In this document: piece by piece, positions 57,882 through 64,000 of the stretch
Layout: every line of letters starts with the position of its first letter
How positions within the stretch are numbered: position 1 is the stretch's first letter
Assembly: GCF_027913035.1 (NCBI RefSeq)
Contig: NZ_CP115775.1
Location: 1 to 64,000, forward strand
From: Paracoccus albus
GTDB taxonomy: Bacteria > Pseudomonadota > Alphaproteobacteria > Rhodobacterales > Rhodobacteraceae
Direction: 5' to 3'
Length of the DNA stretch: 64,000 nt
Notes under the pieces: generated by a model
What the model was told of the DNA's origin: nothing
Seen by the model: only the letters and a program-made list of their open reading frames with translations
Databases searched by the model: none
Program-made: the position numbers and the translations under genes

Positions 57882-58665
57882 GCTTGCCGCGCGTATAAAA
57901 TCCAGTGCCGGGGATGAGGCGCCGGAATACGGGCTGATCCTTGGTTCCGGCCTTGGCCATCTGTCCGGCACGATCGAAGACGGCGTGGCGATTCCGTATG
58001 ATGACCTGCCGGGCTTCCCCCACGCCGGCGTGTCCGGGCATGTGCCGAAGCTGGTGGTCGGTGACCTGGAAGGCACGCGGGTCGCGGTGTTCGGCGGTCG
58101 GTCGCATTACTACGAATCCGGCAAGGCCGATGCCATGCGCCTGCCGTTGGAGGTTCTGGCGGCACTGGGCACAGAAAAGCTGATCCTGACCAATGCGGCA
58201 GGAGCGGTGAACGAAAATCTGGCACCTGGCGGGCTGATGCTGTTGAACGATCACATCGCATTTGCCGGCACAAACCCCCTGATCGGAGAGGCGACGGATG
58301 CCCGGTTCGTGCCCATGACCGACGCTCATGACGTGGAAATGCGTGCGGCGCTGAAGGCTGCCGCTAAGGAAGAAGGGGTCGAGCTTCCGGAAGGCGTGTA
58401 TGGCTGGTTCTCTGGCCCCAGCTTCGAAACTCCTGCGGAAATCAGGGCGGCGCGAGTCCTGGGCATGGACGCCGTTGGGATGTCGACGGTTCCGGAGATC
58501 ATTCTGGGCCGGTTTCTTGGCCTGCGTTGCGCCGCGATTTCTGTCATCACCAATATGGGCGCTGGCATGTCGGAAGAATCAATCAGCCATGATCACACCA
58601 AGCAAATGGCCCCACTTGGCGCTGCAAAGCTGGAAAATGTGCTGCGCCGGTTCCTTCGGACCTAA
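57865..58665 (+). CDS. Purine nucleoside phosphorylase
   Basis: The 266-residue enzyme splits purine nucleosides with phosphate into base and ribose 1-phosphate. It belongs to the trimeric PNP class: LILGSGLGHL (phosphate), FGGRSHYYES, LTNAAGAVNENLAPG, GWFSGPSFETPAEIRA and VGMSTVPEIILGRF. ATG 57865 follows GGTGGAG, inside the end of the permease gene (17-base overlap). It is the last gene of the BMP importer operon, which strongly suggests the importer brings in purine nucleosides. Confidence 0.93.
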   Translation: MSKSVELAARIKSSAGDEAPEYGLILGSGLGHLSGTIEDGVAIPYDDLPGFPHAGVSGHVPKLVVGDLEGTRVAVFGGRSHYYESGKADAMRLPLEVLAALGTEKLILTNAAGAVNENLAPGGLMLLNDHIAFAGTNPLIGEATDARFVPMTDAHDVEMRAALKAAAKEEGVELPEGVYGWFSGPSFETPAEIRAARVLGMDAVGMSTVPEIILGRFLGLRCAAISVITNMGAGMSEESISHDHTKQMAPLGAAKLENVLRRFLRT

Positions 58666-58916
58666 GGCGAGATGCACCGCGCTGTCACAAATCTTCCGCT
58701 CGCTGTGATGCGGGGTTGCGACTGAATGTCGCGGCTTCTTGACTTCGCTCAGGGCGAAAACGCAACACATCCGGCCATTTGGCCGAAACTGTACGCGCTG
58801 TCCCGCTGGACTGGCAGGAAATTGATCGGTAGAGATGCCCTTGCCGAGGCTGCGATTCAAGCGGCCCAATAAAACATAGCCGGTCCGCCGTCGCGGGCCC
58901 GAACCGGAGAAAAGCC

Positions 58917-59477
58917 GTGACCCACGTCGATGAACACGAAGGCACGCGGAGGGACTTCCTCTACTACGCCACCGCCGGGGCAGGTGCCGTCGCGACCGGC
59001 GCCGCCGCCTGGACCCTTATCAACCAGATGAACCCCTCGGCCGATGTGCAGGCCCTGTCCTCGATCATGGTCGATGTCAGCGGGGTAGAGGTTGGTACGC
59101 AGCTTACAGTCAAATGGCTGGGCAAGCCCGTGTTCATCCGCCGCCGCACACCTGAAGAGATCGAAGCCGGTCGTGCCGTGGATCTGGGTGAGCTGATCGA
59201 TCAGGGCGCGGAAAACGCAAACCGGCCCGGTGAGCCCGCAACGGACGAAAACCGCACCCTTGACGAGGCCGGCGAGTGGCTGGTCCAGATCGGCGTCTGC
59301 ACCCATCTGGGCTGCGTCCCGATAGGCGATGGTGCCGGCGACTTTGGCGGCTGGTTCTGCCCGTGCCATGGTTCGCATTACGACACCGCCGGACGTATCC
59401 GCCGTGGCCCCGCGCCGCGCAACCTTGAAATCCCGCTGGCGTCCTTCGTTGACGACGCAACGCTGCAGCTCGGCTGA
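58917..59477 (+). CDS. petA: Ubiquinol-cytochrome c reductase Rieske iron-sulfur subunit
   Basis: The 186-residue Rieske protein carries the 2Fe-2S cluster that takes the first electron from ubiquinol. Its N terminus has a Tat motif ([12 protein letters not shown]) and one membrane anchor (about 18-38). The cluster motifs are CTHLGC (128-133) and CPCHGSHYD (148-156). The start is GTG 58917 behind GGAG. It is first in petABC; the 251 bases before it contain no gene and should hold the promoter. Confidence 0.97.
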   Translation: MTHVDEHEGTRRDFLYYATAGAGAVATGAAAWTLINQMNPSADVQALSSIMVDVSGVEVGTQLTVKWLGKPVFIRRRTPEEIEAGRAVDLGELIDQGAENANRPGEPATDENRTLDEAGEWLVQIGVCTHLGCVPIGDGAGDFGGWFCPCHGSHYDTAGRIRRGPAPRNLEIPLASFVDDATLQLG

Positions 59478-59487
59478 GGAGGCGCGC

Positions 59488-60810
59488 ATGTCCGGAATTC
59501 CACACGATCACTACGAACCCAAGACCGGGGTAGAGCGCTGGCTCCATCGCCGCCTGCCCGTGATGGGCATCGTCTATGACACGCTCATGATCCCGACCCC
59601 TAAAAACCTGAACTGGTGGTGGATCTGGGGTATCGTTCTGGCCTTTTGTCTGGCGCTGCAAATCGTCACCGGTATCGTGCTGGCGATGCATTACACGCCG
59701 CATGTCGATCTGGCATTTGCCAGCGTCGAACATATCATGCGCAACGTGAATGGCGGCCATATGCTGCGCTATCTGCACGCAAACGGGGCCTCGCTGTTCT
59801 TCTTTGCCGTCTATGTTCACATCTTCCGCGGCCTCTTCTATGGCTCCTACAAGGCCCCGCGCGAGGTGACCTGGATCGTCGGGATGCTGATCTATCTGAT
59901 GATGATGGGCACGGCGTTCATGGGCTATGTGCTGCCCTGGGGTCAGATGTCCTTCTGGGGCGCGACCGTGATTACCGGCCTGTTCGGCGCAATCCCCGGT
60001 ATCGGACCCAGCATTCAGGAATGGCTGCTTGGCGGACCGGCGGTTGATAACGCCACACTGAACCGCTTCTTCTCGCTTCATTACCTGCTGCCGTTCATCA
60101 TTGCAGCCTTGGTCGTGGTTCATATCTGGGCCTTCCACACGACTGGCAACAACAACCCGACCGGTATCGAAGTGCGCCGCACCTCGAAGGAAGAAGCCGA
60201 AAAGGACACGCTGCCCTTCTGGCCTTATTTCGTCATCAAAGACCTGTTCGCACTGGCTGTCATTCTGGTGGTGTTCTTCGCGGTTGTCGGCTTCATGCCG
60301 AACTACCTTGGCCACCCCGACAACTATATCGAGGCGAACCCGCTGGCGACGCCTGCGCATATCGTGCCGGAATGGTACTTCCTGCCGTTCTACGCGATCC
60401 TGCGGGCCTTCGATTCGGAAGTCTGGCTGGTTCAACTGGTCGAATGGCTGTCCTTCGGGATCATCGACGCGAAATTCTTCGGCGTGATCGCGATGTTTGG
60501 CGCAATTCTTGTCATGGCGCTTGTGCCGTGGCTGGATACCAGCCGCGTCCGCTCGGGCCGTTTCCGTCCGCTGTTCAAATGGTGGTACTGGCTGCTATGC
60601 ATCGACTTCGTCGTGCTGATGTGGGCGGGCGCCATGCCGGCCGAGGGGATCTATCCCTATATCGCTCTGGCGGGTGCGGCTTACTGGTTCGCCTATTTCC
60701 TGGTCATCCTGCCTCTGCTTGGCCTGATCGAGAAACCTGACCCTATGCCAGCGACGATCGAAGAAGACTTCGCCGCGCATTATGGCCAAACTACCCATCC
60801 TGCCGAGTAA
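59488..60810 (+). CDS. petB: Ubiquinol-cytochrome c reductase cytochrome b
   Basis: The 440-residue membrane subunit holds two b hemes and both quinone sites. The heme ligands are H97, H111, H198 and H212, the same numbers as in Rhodobacter. The Qo-site PEWY motif is seen in [14 protein letters not shown]. It has eight helices. ATG 59488 follows GAGGAGG directly behind petA; a longer frame inside petA is rejected. Confidence 0.97.
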   Translation: MSGIPHDHYEPKTGVERWLHRRLPVMGIVYDTLMIPTPKNLNWWWIWGIVLAFCLALQIVTGIVLAMHYTPHVDLAFASVEHIMRNVNGGHMLRYLHANGASLFFFAVYVHIFRGLFYGSYKAPREVTWIVGMLIYLMMMGTAFMGYVLPWGQMSFWGATVITGLFGAIPGIGPSIQEWLLGGPAVDNATLNRFFSLHYLLPFIIAALVVVHIWAFHTTGNNNPTGIEVRRTSKEEAEKDTLPFWPYFVIKDLFALAVILVVFFAVVGFMPNYLGHPDNYIEANPLATPAHIVPEWYFLPFYAILRAFDSEVWLVQLVEWLSFGIIDAKFFGVIAMFGAILVMALVPWLDTSRVRSGRFRPLFKWWYWLLCIDFVVLMWAGAMPAEGIYPYIALAGAAYWFAYFLVILPLLGLIEKPDPMPATIEEDFAAHYGQTTHPAE

Positions 60811-60822
60811 GGAGAGGCAAGC

Positions 60823-62415
60823 ATGACCCTGAGAACAAAGACCCTCACGGCCGTTGCCGCGCTGACCCTTGGTGCCGCGGCATGGGCGCAGGACACCACT
60901 GTTACGGTCCCGCTGCCGGATGACATCACGCCTGCTCAGGCAGCTGATGCGGTGGCCGATGCTGCAGCGGAAGCAGCGGAAACCGTTAGCGAAACAGCGG
61001 GCGACGCGTCTGCCGATGCCGCCGATGCGGCTGCGGACGCGGCGGCTGACGCTGCAGAGGCGGTAACACCCGCGACGGAAGCACCCGCTGCGGAGGCGGC
61101 ACCGGCTGCGGTAGTCGTCACTGAGGACGATGCAGCAGATGAACCTGCTGCTGAAGTGGTACCTGCGGAAGAGGTAGCCGCAGACGAAGCCCCGGCTGCT
61201 GCGGAAGAAACAGCGGATCAGCCGGAGGCGGCTGCCGAGGAAGAGCCAGCTGCCGAATCTGTGGACTCAGATCAGGCTGCGGAAGCCGAAGCGCCCGCCG
61301 AAGCCGCGGAACCTGCAGAAGCTGAGACAGAAGCGGCTGAAGCCGAGCCCGTCGCAGAACCCGCCGAATCCGAAGCGACGGAGCCTGCTGCAGAAGAAAG
61401 CGCGGAACCGGTGGCGGCAGCTGAGGGAACTGAACCAGCCGCCGAAAGCGAAGCAGAAACTGCCGACGAAACCAGCGTCGACGCTGAAACGACCGAAGAA
61501 TCTGCGGCGGACGCGGAAGCAACGGAACAGCCTGCAGCCGAAGAGGCTGAAGAGCCTGCCGAAGCAGAGGCAGAGGCGGCAGAGGGCGAAGCAGCAACTG
61601 AAGAGGCCGCGACTGAGGAAGCCGCCGGTTCGGAAGAAGAGGCCGCTGCTGAGACCGAAGAGCACGCAGAGGAAGGCGAAGAAGAAGCCAGCCATGATGC
61701 GGTTCACATCGAAGACATTAACTTCAGCTTCGAAGGTCCGTTCGGCAAGTTCGACCAGTTCCAGCTTCAGCGCGGCCTTCAGGTCTATACCGAAGTCTGC
61801 TCTGCCTGCCACGGCCTGAAGCAGGTTCCCATCCGCACCCTTCACGACGAAGACGGTCCCGGACTTCCGGAAGATCAGGTCCGTGCATATGCCGCAAATT
61901 TGTTCATCATCGACGAAGAAACGGGCGAGGAACGCCCGCGTCTGCCGACCGATCACTTCCCCGAGGTTGAGCAAGTCACCGGGATGGGTCCCGATCTGTC
62001 CTTGATGGCCAAGGCACGCGCGGGCTTCCACGGTCCTTACGGCACGGGCATCAGCCAGCTGTTCCGGGGCATTGGTGGTCCGGAATATATCCACGCTGTC
62101 CTGACCGGCTATAACGGCGAAGAGATGGAGCAGGCCGGGACGATCCTGTACCACAATGAAGCTTTTGCGGGGAACTGGATCTCCATGCCGCAGCCGCTGT
62201 TCGAAGACCAGGTGACCTATGAGGACGGGACGCCCGCGACCGTGGACCAGATGGCGCGTGACGTGTCAGCCTTCCTGATGTGGACGGCAGAGCCGAAGAT
62301 GATGGCGCGTAAGGAAAACGGTTTCGTGGCCGTCATTTTCCTGGTGATCCTCGCGGCGCTTCTGTACCTGACGAACAAGCGCCTGTGGTGGTCGGTCAAA
62401 CACGGCGACAAGTGA
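60823..62415 (+). CDS. petC: Cytochrome c1 with expanded acidic N-terminal domain
   Basis: Cytochrome c1 passes electrons from the Rieske protein to cytochrome c. This 530-residue form has a signal peptide (1-23, ending AWAQ), a low-complexity Ala/Glu/Asp/Pro/Thr region (24 to about 292), then the heme domain with CSACH (C326, C329, H330), the probable axial Met455 in ISMPQPLF, and a C-terminal membrane anchor (about 499-517). Without the acidic region it has ordinary size. Such an acidic region is a known Paracoccus feature, but about 150 residues there as I recall; here it is roughly 270. A terminator follows. Confidence 0.96.
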   Translation: MTLRTKTLTAVAALTLGAAAWAQDTTVTVPLPDDITPAQAADAVADAAAEAAETVSETAGDASADAADAAADAAADAAEAVTPATEAPAAEAAPAAVVVTEDDAADEPAAEVVPAEEVAADEAPAAAEETADQPEAAAEEEPAAESVDSDQAAEAEAPAEAAEPAEAETEAAEAEPVAEPAESEATEPAAEESAEPVAAAEGTEPAAESEAETADETSVDAETTEESAADAEATEQPAAEEAEEPAEAEAEAAEGEAATEEAATEEAAGSEEEAAAETEEHAEEGEEEASHDAVHIEDINFSFEGPFGKFDQFQLQRGLQVYTEVCSACHGLKQVPIRTLHDEDGPGLPEDQVRAYAANLFIIDEETGEERPRLPTDHFPEVEQVTGMGPDLSLMAKARAGFHGPYGTGISQLFRGIGGPEYIHAVLTGYNGEEMEQAGTILYHNEAFAGNWISMPQPLFEDQVTYEDGTPATVDQMARDVSAFLMWTAEPKMMARKENGFVAVIFLVILAALLYLTNKRLWWSVKHGDK

Positions 62416-62433
62416 CCGAAGAAAAATGATAGA

Positions 62434-62457
62434 AGCGCGCCCTTGGGCGCGCTTTTT
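62434..62457 (+). terminator. Rho-independent terminator after petC
   Basis: The stem AGCGCGCC/GGCGCGCT with a tight loop is followed by five T residues. It begins 19 bases after the petC stop and closes the petABC operon. Confidence 0.93.
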
Positions 62458-62481
62458 CTTGTCGTACCACTGGATGCGGGA

Positions 62482-63225
62482 TCAGTCCTTGTTCTGACAA
62501 CACGCGCCTGATGCCAATGCCTTCGGATATTCATCCTGACGGCGCCACCAATATTCGGGCTCGTTCCGTCCAAGCGGTGCGCGATCGAGCCAAGGGTACA
62601 CGCTCCACATCGCATCCAGCCCTCGGGCATAAGCTGAGTAGCAATGGTAAACCTGCCCATCCTCGATCACGAAGCTGCTCATTCCGGGCATCTCCACCTC
62701 GCCCCCGACAGCTTCCGGGTTTTGGGCCCCTTCGGTTTCGAAGTTGTAGGTCATGCCATCGCGTTGTTGCTCCGCAGTAAATGACACGCCGAAATCGAAG
62801 TTGAAGTCGCTGCCGAGCGATGAGGCCCAGGGAAATTCCCACCCCATGCGATCACGATACGTCAGAAGCCGGTCAAGCGGCGCGCGTGATACCGCCCAGA
62901 ACGAAACATCATGGTTCTGAAAATGCGCGACAGTTCCGTCGAACCCGTCCGCGATTGCCGAGCATGATGGGCAGCCTGCCTGATAATCCGGACCGTACAT
63001 GAAGTGATAGATCAGCAGTTGAGAGCGGCCCTGAAACAGATCGGCAAGTGTTGCGGGCCCGGTTTCAGTCTGAAAGTCATAACTCTTGCCGACGGCCACC
63101 CAAGGCAGGGCCACACGCTTTTTCGCCAGCTCGTCCGAGCGGCGGGTGAGTTCCTTCTCCTCTGCCAGCAGGGCGCGCCGCGCTGCCAGCCAATCGTCGC
63201 GGGACGCGATTGGATGTGATGGCAT
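62482..63225 (-). CDS. DUF899 thioredoxin-like protein
   Basis: The 247-residue product belongs to DUF899, a thioredoxin-fold family. It begins MPSHPIASRDDWLAARRAL and contains LLIYHFMYGPDYQAGCPSCS, where C-P-S-C sits in a redox-like position, and SFWAVSRAPLDRLLTYRDRM. The C terminus has CC (ACCQNKD). The catalytic function is unproven. ATG 63225 follows AAGGAGAAC, one base after the stop of the SRPBCC gene. It is last in an ArsR-SRPBCC-DUF899 operon. Confidence 0.88.
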   Translation of the reverse strand: MPSHPIASRDDWLAARRALLAEEKELTRRSDELAKKRVALPWVAVGKSYDFQTETGPATLADLFQGRSQLLIYHFMYGPDYQAGCPSCSAIADGFDGTVAHFQNHDVSFWAVSRAPLDRLLTYRDRMGWEFPWASSLGSDFNFDFGVSFTAEQQRDGMTYNFETEGAQNPEAVGGEVEMPGMSSFVIEDGQVYHCYSAYARGLDAMWSVYPWLDRAPLGRNEPEYWWRRQDEYPKALASGACCQNKD

Positions 63226-63226
63226 C

Positions 63227-63679
63227 TCAGTTCTCCTTATCGAAGGATTGCAGGTTCTCTGCACATTCGTTCCAGCCTGCTGACATGTTCCGGTAGGCCG
63301 TGTCGTTGCGCGGCACTTTGAAGCCGGAATGGCTGATTTTCAGCACGGTGCCTGTGGCGGTGGGCGAAAGCTCAAAAGTGACAACTGTATCCAGCAGTGT
63401 GCCATAACCGGTGTTTTCGGCGTGGCCGCCTTTCCAAGAATAAACCAGTTTGCGGTTCAGCACCGATTCCAGCACCTTGCAATGGATCGTCCCGTCCCAC
63501 TTGCCCGCTGCACCCGTCTGATATGTGAACTCGTTGCCTTCCACGGGTTCGAACCCCTTTGGCTTCAAGCCCATCCAGCGGCTGATAAGCTCACCCGTTG
63601 TGAGCACTTTCCACAGTTTTTCCGGGGAATGTGGAAGGTCTTCTGTCAGTTCGATTGATGCGCTCCGGTCGTCGTTCAT
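63227..63679 (-). CDS. SRPBCC / AHSA1-domain protein
   Basis: The 150-residue product is a START-like helix-grip protein of the AHSA1 family: IELTEDLPHSPEKLWKVLT, KWDGTIHCKVLESVLNRKL and WNECAENLQSF. These proteins bind small hydrophobic ligands in a central cavity. Its ATG overlaps the stop of the ArsR gene by four bases (ATGA). ArsR-AHSA1 pairs are common, and the regulator probably controls the operon. Confidence 0.9.
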   Translation of the reverse strand: MNDDRSASIELTEDLPHSPEKLWKVLTTGELISRWMGLKPKGFEPVEGNEFTYQTGAAGKWDGTIHCKVLESVLNRKLVYSWKGGHAENTGYGTLLDTVVTFELSPTATGTVLKISHSGFKVPRNDTAYRNMSAGWNECAENLQSFDKEN

Positions 63680-64000
63680 TCGTCGATCTCCTTCAGCAGG
63701 TCTCGCAGGGCTGCAACGCGCGCGGGCCAGAAGGTCTCATACATCGCCAGCCAATCCACCAGCGGGGCAAGCCCTTGTGGGCGGGCGTGGTAAAGCGTGC
63801 GGCGGCCCTGCGGCGTGCCCTGTATCAGATCAGCCTCTCGCAGGACCTTCAGATGTTGTGAAACGGCGCCTTGCGTCACACCGCTGCCTTCGGTCAGTTC
63901 GGCAACGGTAATGCCATCGGTGCGAACGATCCGGTCAAACAGAACGCGGCGTCGCATGTCCGACATCGCGTGAAAGACGCTGTCGATTTGAGTGTCGTTG
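63676..64000 (-). CDS. ArsR-family transcriptional regulator (partial, runs off the window)
   Basis: The visible part is a winged helix-turn-helix: MSDMRRRVLFDRIVRTDG, VAELTEGSGVTQGAVSQHLK, GRRTLYHARPQGLAPL. The reading frame stays open beyond the window edge (NDTQIDSVFHAMSDM), so the true start lies just outside and the internal ATG at 63966 is not the N terminus. No cysteine metal motif is present, so it belongs to the non-metal class that pairs with AHSA1 proteins. Confidence 0.87.
   Translation of the reverse strand, partial: NDTQIDSVFHAMSDMRRRVLFDRIVRTDGITVAELTEGSGVTQGAVSQHLKVLREADLIQGTPQGRRTLYHARPQGLAPLVDWLAMYETFWPARVAALRDLLKEIDE

Noticed and set aside
60892..61698. Minus-strand Leu/Arg-rich and Phe/Arg-rich open frames over the c1 acidic region
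   Set aside because: They result from the low-complexity Ala/Glu codons of petC read backward.

Overview
The window looks like chromosomal DNA of a denitrifying-type alphaproteobacterium of the family Rhodobacteraceae, most likely Paracoccus or a close relative. The DNA is GC-rich and its core gene orders are alphaproteobacterial: dnaA-dnaN-recF with gyrB, tsaD-gpsA-yciI-EVE, hemD-mic60-hemY, trkA-trkH-hfq-hflX and petABC. The most telling marker is the cytochrome c1 gene, which carries a very long Ala/Glu-rich acidic N-terminal region. I know this feature from Paracoccus cytochrome c1. The genus is an inference; no rRNA gene is present to test it.

Layout. 1-8058: replication genes dnaA, dnaN, recF and gyrB, with an oppositely oriented phospholipase D-like gene between recF and gyrB. 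8.1-17.9 kb: an outer-membrane barrel protein, a divergent WYL regulator/GST pair, an EamA exporter, HU, AMP nucleosidase, a luciferase-like monooxygenase, an SDR protein, and then an RpiR regulator, HAD phosphatase and sugar isomerase. 18.1-23.7 kb: a family-5 SBP/Dpp-like ABC transporter, divergent from the isomerase; together they look like an uptake and catabolic locus of unknown substrate. 23.7-25.8 kb: a non-coding patch, an orphan protein faintly resembling sulfotransferases, tRNA-Thr(TGT) and a lipoprotein. 25.9-32.2 kb: moaA, an M20 amidohydrolase, glmS, glmU and a phosphoglycolate-phosphatase-like gene. 32.1-39.4 kb: the tightly overlapped tsaD operon, divergent from hemD-mic60-hemY, then tRNA-Thr(CGT). 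39.5-46.7 kb: an Rrf2/NsrR-type regulator behind a perfect FNR box, then an aglEFGAK alpha-glucoside operon. 46.7-51.7 kb: trkA, trkH, hfq, hflX and a small DUF333 lipoprotein. 52.1-58.7 kb: radC, then a BMP-type nucleoside ABC transporter fused in an operon with purine nucleoside phosphorylase. 58.9-62.4 kb: petABC (cytochrome bc1 complex). 62.4-64.0 kb: DUF899, SRPBCC and ArsR genes; the ArsR gene runs off the window.

Most of the window is ordinary housekeeping and nutrient-uptake DNA. I see no CRISPR array, prophage, intact insertion sequence or defence island, and no convincing new molecular machine. The best leads are: the expanded acidic domain of cytochrome c1; the FNR-box-controlled Fe-S Rrf2 regulator; the RpiR/HAD/isomerase/ABC locus of unknown substrate; a GC-hairpin repeat that occurs twice directly after stop codons in sense orientation; matching intercistronic hairpins behind two substrate-binding-protein genes; and a HemY-family protein with a rubredoxin-like four-cysteine motif next to a mitofilin-like protein.
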